DNA of 64,000 nt from an uncultured Lachnospiraceae bacterium (GTDB lineage: Bacteria; Bacillota; Clostridia; Lachnospirales; Lachnospiraceae). Positions 32,807 to 41,726 of this stretch are shown here, piece after piece (the stretch's first letter is position 1; each line of letters opens with the position of its first letter). A program made the position numbers and the translations under genes. The notes beneath the pieces were generated by a model, which worked only from the letters and a program-made list of their open reading frames with translations, searched no databases and was not told where the DNA came from. The DNA is taken from NCBI GenBank assembly GCA_910588825.1, contig CAJURF010000001.1, positions 15,520-79,519 on the forward strand. Direction: 5' to 3'.

Positions 32807-34006
32807 TTATGAAAGCCTGGAGGCAATCTCCTGGATAAAGGCCCTGCTGTTGAGCACCTGAGGATTCTCAATACTGGTGATCAGCGCCAGGTCTCCTGTC
32901 ATCTTCCCGCTCTCGATGGTCTCAAGTGTGGCCCGCTCCAGTTTTTCGGCAAAGTCAATCAGTTCCTGATTTCCATCCATTTCGCCCCGTTTTGCCAGCG
33001 CTCCTGTCCAGGCAAATATGGTAGCTACCGGGTTGGTGGAAGTCTCCTCTCCCTTTTTGTAACGGTAATAGTGGCGCTGTACTGTGCCGTGGGCCGCTTC
33101 GTATTCATAATACCCCTGAGGAGAAACCAGCACAGAGGTCATCATAGCCAATGAACCGTATGCGGAGGAGACCATATCGCTCATCACATCTCCGTCATAA
33201 TTCTTACATGCCCAGATAAATCCGCCTTCTGATTTCATCACCCGGGCAACGGCATCGTCAATCAGCGTATAAAAATATTCAATCCCAGCCTTTTCAAACT
33301 TCTCCTGGAACTCTTTGTCGTAAACTTCCTGGAAAATATCTTTGAAATGATGGTCATACTGTTTGGAAATGGTATCCTTGGTGGCAAACCACAAATCCTG
33401 TCCCAAATCCAGGGCATAATTCATGCAGCTTCTGGCAAAACTTTCGATAGAACTGTCCAGATTATGCATTCCCTGAACCACTCCCGGGCCATCAAACTGA
33501 TGAATCAGTTCTTTTTTCTGAGAGCCGTCTGCCGCTGTGTAAACCAGCTCCACAGTTCCCGGTCCCGGTATCTGCATCTCCGCGTTTTTATAAACATCCC
33601 CATAGGCATGTCTGGCAAGAGTGATGGGTTTCTTCCATTTATTTACCACAGGCTCTACACCTTTCACCAGAATGGGGGCACGGAAAACAGTTCCATCCAG
33701 CATAGCACGGATGGTTCCATTGGGGCTCTTCCACATTTCTTTCAGGTCATACTCATCCATGCGGGCGGCATTGGGGGTGATGGTGGCACATTTTACAGCC
33801 ACTTTATATTTCTTCGTGGCCTCTGCCGCATCCACAGTCACCTGGTCATTGGTTTCATTGCGGTATTCCAGCCCCAGGTCATAATACTCCGTTTTCAGGT
33901 CAATATAGGGAAGCAGCAGTTCTTCCTTAATCATCTCCCACAAAACCCGGGTCATCTCATCTCCGTCCATCTCCACCAAAGGCGTAGTCATCGTAATTTT
34001 ACTCAT
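32807..34006 (-). CDS. icd: NADP-dependent isocitrate dehydrogenase (eukaryotic-like type)
   Basis: The 399-residue enzyme oxidises isocitrate to 2-oxoglutarate, supplying glutamate carbon and NADPH. It is of the homodimeric type shared with eukaryotes: MTTPLVEMDGDEMTRVLW at the start, KCATITPNAARMDEY, MWKSPNGTIRAMLDGTVFRAPI (substrate loop), and NYDGDVMSDMVSSAYGSLAMM with the metal aspartates. The coenzyme region AAHGTVQRHYYRYKKGEETSTNP fits NADP use. A ribosome site TGAGGAG precedes the ATG. It has its own promoter and shares a terminator with the coiled-coil gene. Confidence 0.97.
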   Translation of the reverse strand: MSKITMTTPLVEMDGDEMTRVLWEMIKEELLLPYIDLKTEYYDLGLEYRNETNDQVTVDAAEATKKYKVAVKCATITPNAARMDEYDLKEMWKSPNGTIRAMLDGTVFRAPILVKGVEPVVNKWKKPITLARHAYGDVYKNAEMQIPGPGTVELVYTAADGSQKKELIHQFDGPGVVQGMHNLDSSIESFARSCMNYALDLGQDLWFATKDTISKQYDHHFKDIFQEVYDKEFQEKFEKAGIEYFYTLIDDAVARVMKSEGGFIWACKNYDGDVMSDMVSSAYGSLAMMTSVLVSPQGYYEYEAAHGTVQRHYYRYKKGEETSTNPVATIFAWTGALAKRGEMDGNQELIDFAEKLERATLETIESGKMTGDLALITSIENPQVLNSRAFIQEIASRLS

Positions 34007-34148
34007 AATAATATCTCCTCATATTGTTCTATAGATAATTGCACTCTTTCATTTCACAGCCAGAGTTTTGTTTCTTTTCTCTAAACTCGTGACTCCTGAA
34101 AAAAACTCCCAATTATCTACCATACATCAGCTGCCTTTTCCAGGTTTT

Positions 34149-34178
34149 ATTATATACACCCAGCAGGAATTACGTCAA
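34149..34178 (-). promoter_or_regulatory. Promoter of icd
   Basis: TTGACG (34178-34173) and TATAAT (34154-34149) on the minus strand with an 18-base spacer. The untranslated leader would be about 135 bases; I see no recognisable riboswitch or hairpin terminator in it. Confidence 0.7.
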
Positions 34179-34221
34179 TCATTTTCTGCAAGGAACCATA
34201 GGAAAATCATACATCCACCCA

Positions 34222-35508
34222 TCACCTGCGGGCCAGCTCCCGTGTGATATCCTCCCAGCAGACTCCCTTTTCCGCCATCAGCACCATCATATGGTATAAG
34301 AAATCAGAAATCTCATATTTAATTTCTTCTTTATCCGGATTTTTTGCCGCAATCACTATTTCTGTGCATTCCTCACCAAGTTTCTTCAGAATTTTATCAA
34401 TTCCCTTTTCAAACAGGTAATTAGTATAAGAACCCTCTTTGGGGTTTTTCTGTCTGTCCAATATCACATCGTAAACCTGCTGGAACACTTTCAGCGGGTT
34501 GGTGTCGTCATACTCCCTGCTGGCCAGCTCTTTAAAAAAGCAGGTGTGATTCCCTGTATGGCAGGCCGCTCCCACCTGCTCTGCTTTGGCCAGAATGGTA
34601 TCGTTGTCACAGTCCAGAGTCAGAGATTTTACATACTGAAAATGCCCGGAAGTCATTCCCTTCACCCAGAGTTCCTTCCTGCTGCGGCTCCAGTAGGTCA
34701 TCTTTCCAGTCCGAAGGGTTGCTTTAAACGCCTCCTCATTCATATACGCCAGCATCAGTACTTCATCTGTCTGGTAATCCTGGACAATCACAGGAATCAG
34801 CCCTTCGTTGTTCAATTTAAAGTCTTTCCAGGCGATTTTGCTCTCAAACAGATTCACCGGAATCTGATGCTGCGCGCAGACACGCTTAAATTCCATAATG
34901 GGTCTTTCCATCCTGCCAATCCAGTCTCCACAGATGCCGTGGACCCGCACGTCCCGCAGAAGCTCCAGCACGTCCTCTTCAGCGGCCCCCTCAGACGCAA
35001 AAACAAACAGAGAAATATCAGAAGAAAGAATACATTCCTTTAACATATCCACAGTCCCAAAGACAGCCCCTGCATACTGCTCAATCATTTCCTTATGCGC
35101 CAGAAACTCTGTCATATTTGAAATGCCGGCGGCAATTTTCTCTTTTCCAAACCGGTCCGATGCCTCTTTCAAAAGCCCTGCCTGGCTGTCATCAGAGAAA
35201 TCCAAAAACACACGATGACACCCTGCGTACAAAAACTTTTTCACATCCTCCATCCGGCGGATATTTCCCGCCGCTGTCACAGGTGCCTGGGAGCGCTCAC
35301 AGAGCTCCTTGATTTTTCCTATGGCTTTCTCATGCTCAACATCTGTGTCAGACAAATCAAAGACCAGCAGCTCATCTGCCCCGTTATCACTGTAGAACCT
35401 GCCAATCTCCTCCACACTGCCGCTGTGAAACAACTGCCTGTCTTCCCGTCCTGCCGCCGCCTGTCCTTGATATAAATACAGACAGGGGATCATCCGTTTC
35501 TCGCCCAT
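34222..35508 (-). CDS. hisIE: HisF-like domain fused to phosphoribosyl-AMP cyclohydrolase / phosphoribosyl-ATP pyrophosphatase (HisIE)
   Basis: The 428-residue protein has three parts. HisI (about 225-330), steps 3, has TYWSRSRKELWVKG, LDCDNDTILAKAEQ and the zinc motif CHTGNHTCFF. HisE (about 338-425), step 2, has KEGSYTNYLFEKGIDKILKKLGEECTE. The N-terminal 215 residues are a HisA/HisF-type barrel: MIPCLYLYQG, GADELLVFDLSD and AAGNIRRMEDVKKFLYAG align with HisF, but the catalytic aspartates are gone (Y11 for D11, and S130 region GISNM where HisF has AIDAK). So HisI and HisE should be active and the barrel is probably not. It is the last gene of the operon; hisA, hisF, hisH, hisC and hisD are absent here. 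Confidence 0.9.
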   Translation of the reverse strand: MGEKRMIPCLYLYQGQAAAGREDRQLFHSGSVEEIGRFYSDNGADELLVFDLSDTDVEHEKAIGKIKELCERSQAPVTAAGNIRRMEDVKKFLYAGCHRVFLDFSDDSQAGLLKEASDRFGKEKIAAGISNMTEFLAHKEMIEQYAGAVFGTVDMLKECILSSDISLFVFASEGAAEEDVLELLRDVRVHGICGDWIGRMERPIMEFKRVCAQHQIPVNLFESKIAWKDFKLNNEGLIPVIVQDYQTDEVLMLAYMNEEAFKATLRTGKMTYWSRSRKELWVKGMTSGHFQYVKSLTLDCDNDTILAKAEQVGAACHTGNHTCFFKELASREYDDTNPLKVFQQVYDVILDRQKNPKEGSYTNYLFEKGIDKILKKLGEECTEIVIAAKNPDKEEIKYEISDFLYHMMVLMAEKGVCWEDITRELARR

Positions 35509-35544
35509 TTTTTATTTCCTCTCTTATACTTTCCCAATCAACTC

Positions 35545-36135
35545 TCACAAACTTCCCTTAGTTGACAACACATCCTTAATCCTCTGATCAATCGTAACCG
35601 CCTCATCCAGCGCTTTCGCAAAACTCTTAAACATCCCCTCCGCAATATGATGATCGTTATGCCCGGAAAAGACTTTGATATGCAGATTCATCCCGGCACT
35701 GTAGGAGACAGCATAGAAAAATTCCCGCACCATCTGAGTGCTCATATCTCCAATTCTATCCGCCGAAAAGGACACTCCGTCCATAACAAAATAGGGCCTG
35801 CCGGACAAATCCACTGCACACAGCACCAGCGCCTCATCCATGGGAAGGATACAGCTCCCATAACGTTTCAGTCCCTTCTTATCCCCAATGGCCTCTCTCA
35901 CCGCACCCCCCAGCACAATCCCAAGATCCTCAATTGTATGATGGTCATCCACCTGCAGATCCCCTTTCACAGCTGCCTTCAGGTCAAACAGTCCATGACG
36001 GGCAAATCCCTGGAGCATATGGTCAAAAAAACCCACTCCTGTATCAATCTCTCCCTTTCCGCTTCCATCCAGGGAAAGCACTACCTCTATCTGTGTCTCA
36101 TTGGTATCTCTTTTTAACTGTGCCGTTCTCTCCAT
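35545..36135 (-). CDS. hisB: Imidazoleglycerol-phosphate dehydratase
   Basis: HisB removes water from imidazoleglycerol phosphate, step 6 of histidine synthesis, as a manganese-dependent 24-mer. The 196-residue protein has GVGFFDHMLQGFARHG, the manganese motifs DDHHTIEDLGI and GHNDHHIAEGMFKSFAKAL. GGGAGGG precedes the ATG at 36135. It follows hisG by 18 bases and precedes the HisIE fusion gene by 36 bases. Confidence 0.97.
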   Translation of the reverse strand: MERTAQLKRDTNETQIEVVLSLDGSGKGEIDTGVGFFDHMLQGFARHGLFDLKAAVKGDLQVDDHHTIEDLGIVLGGAVREAIGDKKGLKRYGSCILPMDEALVLCAVDLSGRPYFVMDGVSFSADRIGDMSTQMVREFFYAVSYSAGMNLHIKVFSGHNDHHIAEGMFKSFAKALDEAVTIDQRIKDVLSTKGSL

Positions 36136-36153
36136 CTGATGCCCTCCCTCGTA

Positions 36154-36789
36154 TCAAAGAACCGCCTTAATATCCCGGATAATACCACTGATACGCTGGC
36201 TCTCCATTTTCATGCTCACCTGGTTCACCACCATCCGCGCAGACAAAGGACAAATCGTTTCCAGCACACCCAGCCCATTCTCCCGCAATGTAGCTCCAGT
36301 CTCCACAATATCCACAATCACCTCAGACAGCCCCACAATAGGTGCCAGTTCAATGGAGCCATTTAATTTGATAATCTCCACAGTCTGGTGCTTCTTATTA
36401 TAGAAGTAATCCTTCGCGATATTGGGATACTTGGTGGCCACCCGGATTAACTGGCCATGATTTAACAGTTCCCGCGCAGACTGGGGCCCGCACACACACA
36501 TGTCACAGTTCCCGAATCCCAGATCCAGTACTTCGTACAGCTTGCGCCCTTCCTCCATGATGGTATCTTTCCCCACAATGCCAATGTCCGCGGCCCCATA
36601 TTCCACATAAGTGGGAACATCCGGCCCTTTGGAGAGGAAAAAACGCAGTTTCAACTCCTCATTTACAAAAATCAGCCTCCGGGACCCCGGCTCTTTCATC
36701 TCCTCACAGTGAATGCCTATTTTCTCAAACAATTCCATAGCAGTCTTGGCAAGGCGCCCTTTTCCCAGCGCAAACGTCAAATATCTCAT
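36154..36789 (-). CDS. hisG: ATP phosphoribosyltransferase catalytic subunit, short form
   Basis: HisG begins histidine synthesis by joining ATP and PRPP. At 211 residues it lacks the C-terminal regulatory domain and so needs HisZ, which is encoded directly upstream. Motifs are LTFALGKGRLAKTAMELF, DIGIVGKDTIMEEG and the PRPP loop EIVDTGxT-like VDIVETGATLREN. The ATG at 36789 overlaps the hisZ TGA (ATGA), so the two subunits are translationally coupled; AGGAAG lies 7 bases upstream. Confidence 0.96.
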   Translation of the reverse strand: MRYLTFALGKGRLAKTAMELFEKIGIHCEEMKEPGSRRLIFVNEELKLRFFLSKGPDVPTYVEYGAADIGIVGKDTIMEEGRKLYEVLDLGFGNCDMCVCGPQSARELLNHGQLIRVATKYPNIAKDYFYNKKHQTVEIIKLNGSIELAPIVGLSEVIVDIVETGATLRENGLGVLETICPLSARMVVNQVSMKMESQRISGIIRDIKAVL

Positions 36790-37910
36790 GGGCACACTTC
36801 CTTTCTTTTCAGCACAACATGTTTTCCCTCACGGCGCATGGCCATAGCCTGCCCGATGGCCTCCTGCCGGTTTGTGTCATCATAAAAGATTTCCTGGGTT
36901 TTCCAGGTGAGGGGAACTTCGATTCCCTGTCTGCTTAAGGCATTCATCAGATGTTCCATCACCAGGGTGAATCCCACCGAAGGGCATGGCTTTCCAAAAT
37001 GGGCCAGCAGATTGTTATAGCGCCCTCCTTTTACCAGCGGCTGTCCGGTTCCATAAGTATACGCCTGCATGATAATTCCGGTGTAGTACTTGTATTTACT
37101 CAGCATCCCCAGGTCAAAGGTTATGTACTGGGCACAGCCGTACATTTCCAGAATCCGGTAGATTTCCTCCAGACGCTCTATGGAGGCCAGCGCTTTTTCA
37201 TTATTTGTCATGGTTTTTGCCTTTTCCAGAATCTCCGTACCGCCAAACAGCTGGGGCATCTGCATAAACACATTGGCCAGCTTTGGCGCCAGATGCTGCT
37301 CCTGAATCAGCTCCTCCACACCAAAATAATTCTTATTAGAAATCAACTCCCGCAGCTCTTCCCGGATATCTTCCGGCATCCCGGACTCCTCCAGCAGAGA
37401 TTTGAAAAAATCCACCTGGCCCACACTCACCTGAAAATCTGTAAGGCCTGCTGTCTTCAAAAGCTCCACAGTCATGGACAAAAGCTCCGCGTCGCTGTCC
37501 GCCGAGGCATCGCCCATCATCTCCACCCCCAGCTCCGTCACTTCCTTCGAACGCCCCTGATAGCTGGAACTGTTGAGAAACGTACTGCCTTGATAGCAGA
37601 GACGGATCACCTGGCTTTTATCCTTCTCCAGAAAATACATGGACGCCGCCCTGGCCACAGACGGCGTAATATCCGGGCGCAAAACCAATGTGTTTCCCTC
37701 CCTGTCAAAAAATTTGTACAAGTCTTTGGAGGGAATGGTTCCAATTTCCTGGCTGAACACATCAAAAAACTCAAATGTAGGTGTCTCAATATCCTCATAT
37801 CCGTAAGAGACAAAAACCTTGTGCAGTTTCTTCTGCAGCACTCTCTTACGGGCACATTCCTGACTGTATATATCCCGCACACCTTCCGGTGTATGAATTG
37901 TACGCTCCAT
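36786..37910 (-). CDS. hisZ: ATP phosphoribosyltransferase regulatory subunit HisZ
   Basis: HisZ is a histidyl-tRNA-synthetase-like protein without tRNA charging activity that forms a hetero-octamer with short HisG and carries the histidine feedback site. The 374-residue protein opens TIHTPEGVRDIYSQECARKR and has class II motifs such as YKFFDREGNTLVLRPDITPSVAR and the glycine-rich LVKGGRYNNLLAHFG, but no C-terminal anticodon domain. It is the first gene of the operon, 25-30 bases after a strong promoter. Confidence 0.95.
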   Translation of the reverse strand: MERTIHTPEGVRDIYSQECARKRVLQKKLHKVFVSYGYEDIETPTFEFFDVFSQEIGTIPSKDLYKFFDREGNTLVLRPDITPSVARAASMYFLEKDKSQVIRLCYQGSTFLNSSSYQGRSKEVTELGVEMMGDASADSDAELLSMTVELLKTAGLTDFQVSVGQVDFFKSLLEESGMPEDIREELRELISNKNYFGVEELIQEQHLAPKLANVFMQMPQLFGGTEILEKAKTMTNNEKALASIERLEEIYRILEMYGCAQYITFDLGMLSKYKYYTGIIMQAYTYGTGQPLVKGGRYNNLLAHFGKPCPSVGFTLVMEHLMNALSRQGIEVPLTWKTQEIFYDDTNRQEAIGQAMAMRREGKHVVLKRKEVCP

Positions 37911-37941
37911 ATTATTCTCCCTTAATTTTCTACAGTTCCTT

Positions 37942-37971
37942 ATTATAGGGGATTTTCCTCTCTTTTGTCAA
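37942..37971 (-). promoter_or_regulatory. Promoter of the hisZ-hisG-hisB-hisIE operon
   Basis: TTGACA (37971-37966) and TATAAT (37947-37942) on the minus strand with an 18-base spacer, overlapping the end of recU. The leader is about 25 bases, so no T-box is present. Confidence 0.8.
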
Positions 37972-38501
37972 TCCCGCATACCCAGATCCTTCTGCAGTCC
38001 GTCCAGGTAGGGAATCAGAATCCCCCCCCGGCTCTCCAGATAAAAATCTGTTTCCAGTTCATGAATGGTGAAGCTTTTCCTTCCGCCCCGCTCCCTGCGC
38101 TCCCAGAACTGAAGCAGCTTTTCCAGCCGCAGATAATACAGCCTGTCCAGGTGATTGAAAAAAATCAACAGGAAAGACACGCCTCCCTGTTTTTCAAAAT
38201 CCTTCATAAATTGTATCTGATGGGGGTGGACATTGGCCAGGGGAAAGGTATTCACCGCGCATTCCTTGGCATCAAAGCATACTGGAATCCCCTGCACGGC
38301 CCCAATATAATCTACGGTACTTTTCTGCTCAAAATACGCAAGGGTAATGTGCCTGTGTTCCTTGTCAATTCTCACCGGAGTGATGGGCGTGGGGATTTTC
38401 TGTATCAGGGCCAGTCCTCTTTTTGCATACTGGTCATTGGTGCGGTTTACCAGCTCCTCCAGCGCAGATCCCCTCAGCCCTCTCGTATTCCAGGTACCCA
38501 T
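37968..38501 (-). CDS. recU: Holliday junction resolvase RecU
   Basis: RecU cuts Holliday junctions in Firmicutes, working with RuvAB. The 177-residue protein has GLRGSALEELVNRTNDQYAKRGLALIQKIPTPITP, the nuclease core STVDYIGAVQGIPVCFDAKEC with the catalytic aspartate, D-x-K and glutamate, and HPHQIQFMKDFEKQGGVSFLL. AGGAGG precedes the ATG at 38501, 15 bases after the lepB stop, so it is in the rluD-like - lepB operon. ruvB is at the far end of the window. Confidence 0.92.
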   Translation of the reverse strand: MGTWNTRGLRGSALEELVNRTNDQYAKRGLALIQKIPTPITPVRIDKEHRHITLAYFEQKSTVDYIGAVQGIPVCFDAKECAVNTFPLANVHPHQIQFMKDFEKQGGVSFLLIFFNHLDRLYYLRLEKLLQFWERRERGGRKSFTIHELETDFYLESRGGILIPYLDGLQKDLGMRD

Positions 38502-38516
38502 AACTTCCTCCTGATT

Positions 38517-39056
38517 TTAGTCAATCTTCTTGATGGATGGGAAGTAACGGATGAGAGCTTTTCCCACAATCAGGTCTTCACTGACATACTTATTATTCCA
38601 GAACCGGGAATCCTTGGAATAATTCCGGTTGTCCCCCAGCATAAAATAAGAATCTTCCGGCACAGTATAAGGGCCGAAATCTCCCAGAGGGTCTTCCGGA
38701 CAGAAACTGTCGTCTAAAGGTTTTTCCGAATCATTGATATAGACTTTTCCCTCCCGCATGGATACCGTCTCTCCCGGCAGCCCGATGATACGCTTAATAA
38801 ACAGTTCTCTGGGATTGTCGGGATATTTAAAAATAATCACATCATACCTTTTGGGCTGGTCAAATTTATATGCCAGCCGGAATCCAAAGATTCTGTCATT
38901 GGTCATAATGGTCTCTTCCATAGATTCCGAAGGAATCTTCGCATTTATTAATACCACATTATTGACCACGAATACAACAATGACCACAAATATGATCATG
39001 TGGATGTATTCCTTCACTTCTTTTAGGACAGCCTGATTCCATTCTATTTTTTTCAT
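38517..39056 (-). CDS. lepB: Type I signal peptidase
   Basis: The 179-residue membrane protease cleaves signal peptides from secreted proteins. After a short basic N-terminus there is one membrane helix (IIFVVIVVFVVNNVVLI), then box B with the nucleophile serine in PSESMEETI, box D with the general-base lysine in RELFIKRIIGLPGE and box E GDNRNYSKDSRFW. The ATG at 39056 overlaps the TGA of the upstream pseudouridine synthase gene (ATGA); a longer frame upstream would lie wholly inside that gene. Confidence 0.96.
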   Translation of the reverse strand: MKKIEWNQAVLKEVKEYIHMIIFVVIVVFVVNNVVLINAKIPSESMEETIMTNDRIFGFRLAYKFDQPKRYDVIIFKYPDNPRELFIKRIIGLPGETVSMREGKVYINDSEKPLDDSFCPEDPLGDFGPYTVPEDSYFMLGDNRNYSKDSRFWNNKYVSEDLIVGKALIRYFPSIKKID

Positions 39057-40048
39057 GGCATACATTCCTCCAGATGTTCTCTTTCTAAAAAGCTTCGAAA
39101 ATCCCCCGGCAGCTCTGCAGCATACCGCATGCCTGACAGTTCTTTCAGCAGTCCTGTACACTCTGGAAATTCTAATTTCCAGGCATGAAGCATCTGATGA
39201 CGAAGCCCCTGCTGCCAGGCAGTATCTCCCTTAGCTCCGGGAAGTCCGTATTTTCTGTCCCCTGACACCGGATGGCCGGTCTGTGCCAGATGAGCACGAA
39301 TTTGATGGGTTTTCCCTGTGATAAGCTGTACCTCCAGCAGTGTGAGACGTCCGTTATCTCCCAGAGGCCGGTAAACTGTTTCCACATAGTCTCTTTTGTC
39401 ACGGCCCAGGCCGCCTGTTTTTTTATCCTCCCATATGAAAACTTTATTCTGGCTTTCTGACTTCTGCAGATATCCCCGCAGGTGCTCCTGCTGCTTCAGA
39501 ATTCCCTGCACCGGACACAGGTAATATTTACCCATCTGCCTTTTTTGGAACATGGCAGATAACTCCTGCTGGGCACGTACAGATTTCCCGGCTGCCACAA
39601 TGCCGCTGGTATTTCTGTCCAGCCGGTTGCACACACCCGGGGAAAATCCCGCCGCCTTCCCGCCGCGGCACAGATAATCCCTCACCCACTCCGACAGAGA
39701 ATAATCCTCTGGACAGCTTTTCTGAGACAGAACACCGCAGGGCTTGTTCAAAAGCAGCACCTGGTCATCTTCATAGATAATATCCGGTTCCTGTTCCAGA
39801 CTCTGCCTGGCTGTTTCTGCCGGATGGGGCTCAGAAAATTTGTCCAGAGTTTCCTGGCTCAAAAACATCTGAATCTCATCCCCGGGGCAGAGCCGTTCAC
39901 TGCCCCCGGCTTTTTTTCCATTTAGTGTAATGTTCTTTTTCCGGAGCATTTTATACAGGAATCCTTTGGGGGCCTGCGTCAGAATTTTATGCAGATATTT
40001 ATCAAGGCGCTGCCCTGCATCTGTCTCCGAAACCGATACCTGTTTCAT
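39053..40048 (-). CDS. RluC/RluD-family pseudouridine synthase
   Basis: A 331-residue RNA pseudouridine synthase with an N-terminal S4 domain (AGQRLDKYLHKILTQAPKGFLYKMLRKKNITLNG) and a catalytic domain with LLNKPCGVLSQ, the signature CNRLDRNTSGIV whose aspartate is the nucleophile, and HQIRAHLAQTGHPVSGDRKYG. Members act on 23S rRNA; the exact site cannot be told. Its stop overlaps the lepB start. Confidence 0.92.
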   Translation of the reverse strand: MKQVSVSETDAGQRLDKYLHKILTQAPKGFLYKMLRKKNITLNGKKAGGSERLCPGDEIQMFLSQETLDKFSEPHPAETARQSLEQEPDIIYEDDQVLLLNKPCGVLSQKSCPEDYSLSEWVRDYLCRGGKAAGFSPGVCNRLDRNTSGIVAAGKSVRAQQELSAMFQKRQMGKYYLCPVQGILKQQEHLRGYLQKSESQNKVFIWEDKKTGGLGRDKRDYVETVYRPLGDNGRLTLLEVQLITGKTHQIRAHLAQTGHPVSGDRKYGLPGAKGDTAWQQGLRHQMLHAWKLEFPECTGLLKELSGMRYAAELPGDFRSFLEREHLEECMP

Positions 40049-40094
40049 ATACCCTCCTGTCCCATGTGCAGGAAAAATAACCGCTCATAAAAAC

Positions 40095-40120
40095 GTCCCG
40101 CAGAGTACCATCCGCGGGAC
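40095..40120 (-). terminator. Terminator of the HAD phosphatase gene
   Basis: On the minus strand GTCCCGC and GCGGGAC form a 7-base GC-rich stem with a 12-base loop, followed by GTTTTTATG. It lies 7 bases after the HAD gene. Confidence 0.88.
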
Positions 40121-40126
40121 TTGGCA

Positions 40127-40792
40127 CTATAATTTCTCATAACTGCCATCCAGCACCTGTGTATAAGACTCTATGTAATAATCGGCCAGTCTGCGCTTCT
40201 CCTTATCCTGGCACTGGCTGTAATCGTCCTGGATGGCACAGGTACGCATCCCTGCACTTTTCCCTGCCCGGATTCCCACCGGAATATCCTCAAACACCAT
40301 GCAGTGCCCGGGATCGGTATCCAGTCTTTTCGCTGCCTCAAGGTATACATCCGGCTCCGGCTTAGCCCTCTTCACATCGCCGCAGGTAACCACAGCGGAA
40401 AAATAAGGCTCCAGGCCGTGGCCTTTTAAAGCGGCCTGTACCAGATTCCTATGATTGCTGGATGCAATAGCCGCCGGAATCTTCTGCTCTTTTAGATAAT
40501 CCAGAAATTCTCTCAGCCCGGGTTTGGTGGGAACTTTATGCAGGTATTCTTCCATGGCCATATCTGTCCACTCCGCCGCAATCTCCTCCGGGGTATCCGG
40601 CAGGGAAAAACGGCCCCTGAAGTACCTGGCCACTTCCATAAATTCCATGGTTTCCAGCTCCTGGGGCAGATCATCCGGCAGAGGAATCCCCCTGCGGCTT
40701 AAGAATTCCACATCTACCCTTCTCCAGATGCCCATGGAATCCACCAGTGTTCCGTCCAGGTCAAAAATAACAGCTTTTATATTTTCTAACAT
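40127..40792 (-). CDS. HAD-superfamily phosphatase (beta-phosphoglucomutase-like)
   Basis: The 221-residue protein is a class I HAD hydrolase: AVIFDLDGTLVDS with nucleophile D11 and D13, a helical cap (20-90), the second motif IASSN, the lysine in KRAKPEPDVYLEAA and the acidic motif VFEDIPVGIRAGKSAGM. It may be a phosphatase or a phosphoglucomutase; the substrate is not predictable. I chose the ATG at 40792 with GGAG six bases upstream; an ATG at 40804 is also possible. It follows the (p)ppGpp synthetase gene closely. Confidence 0.9.
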   Translation of the reverse strand: MLENIKAVIFDLDGTLVDSMGIWRRVDVEFLSRRGIPLPDDLPQELETMEFMEVARYFRGRFSLPDTPEEIAAEWTDMAMEEYLHKVPTKPGLREFLDYLKEQKIPAAIASSNHRNLVQAALKGHGLEPYFSAVVTCGDVKRAKPEPDVYLEAAKRLDTDPGHCMVFEDIPVGIRAGKSAGMRTCAIQDDYSQCQDKEKRRLADYYIESYTQVLDGSYEKL

Positions 40793-40811
40793 ATTACGCT
40801 CCATTCATCTC

Positions 40812-41630
40812 TCACGCCATAAACTCTTTCGTAACCGCCTGCGCCCGATACCCTTCTGTAATAATATCCAGCTGCCGGTGGAATCTTTCCAGCTGCTGGA
40901 GATTGTTGCTCTCATACACACGGAAGAATTCATCCTGAATTTTCTTCACCTCCCGTTTGCTGGAGAACTTATACAGATTTTCTATGTTATTTAAGATATC
41001 TGCCACCAGATTCGTCTGAAGCTGTGAGAAGTTCTGTGCGTCCATAATCTCACTGCGCACAGAGGACATCTCCCGGTCCAGGAGCAGAATCGCCGCCGCC
41101 GCTTTGCTCAGGCGCTCTCTCACATGGGGCGGCATATTACCCTTATATTTATATTGAAGGGAATGCTCGATGGTTGCCCAGAAATTCATGGCCAGAGTGC
41201 GGATCTGGATTTCCGCCTGCAGCCGTCTGGGGCCGTCTATTGTCTGTACTGTATAATAAATGATTAAGTGATAGCTTCGGTAACCGCTTTCCTTCACATT
41301 AATCAGGTAATTTTTCTCATATTTAATCTCCATATCCGAACATTTCTGGATAATGGATACCACTGCGTCAATATCCTCCTCAAACTGACAGATAATGCGG
41401 ATTCCGGCTATGTCCTCCACTTCCGCCTCCAGACGGTCGAAGGGAATGCCTTTTCGCTGCATTTTCTCCAGAATGCTGGCAATGCTTTTTACACGGCCGA
41501 TTACCTGTTCCATGGGCGAATACAAGTCTTTTTCCTTGTGTTCTCTAATAATATGGTTAAACTTTACAACCAGTTCCCGGACTGCCAGTTCATAGGGACT
41601 CAAGAGATTCCTCCACAACTGTATTTCCAT
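40812..41630 (-). CDS. Small alarmone synthetase (GTP pyrophosphokinase, RelP/RelQ-like)
   Basis: The 272-residue protein has only the synthetase domain of the RelA/SpoT family, without hydrolase, TGS or ACT domains. It has EVEDIAGIRIICQFEEDI, ESGYRSYHLIIYY and the core EIQIRTLAMNFWATIEHSLQYKYKG. It makes (p)ppGpp from ATP and GDP or GTP, usually under cell-wall or other stress. The C-terminal 70 residues are helical (NNLQQLERFHRQLD). The ATG at 41630 follows GAGAGG; the frame continues six codons upstream. Confidence 0.94.
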   Translation of the reverse strand: MEIQLWRNLLSPYELAVRELVVKFNHIIREHKEKDLYSPMEQVIGRVKSIASILEKMQRKGIPFDRLEAEVEDIAGIRIICQFEEDIDAVVSIIQKCSDMEIKYEKNYLINVKESGYRSYHLIIYYTVQTIDGPRRLQAEIQIRTLAMNFWATIEHSLQYKYKGNMPPHVRERLSKAAAAILLLDREMSSVRSEIMDAQNFSQLQTNLVADILNNIENLYKFSSKREVKKIQDEFFRVYESNNLQQLERFHRQLDIITEGYRAQAVTKEFMA

Positions 41631-41726
41631 AGTTCCTCTCCTTAACAATCACCATCATATTTCTTAATAGTTAGTATACCATAGATTTGTAATTTTTGCC
41701 TCCAAAAATGAAAGAGTTCATAAAAA

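Noticed and set aside
34007..34148. Riboswitch in the long icd leader
   Set aside because: I could not find conserved paired elements or a terminator hairpin; it appears to be an unstructured AT-rich leader.
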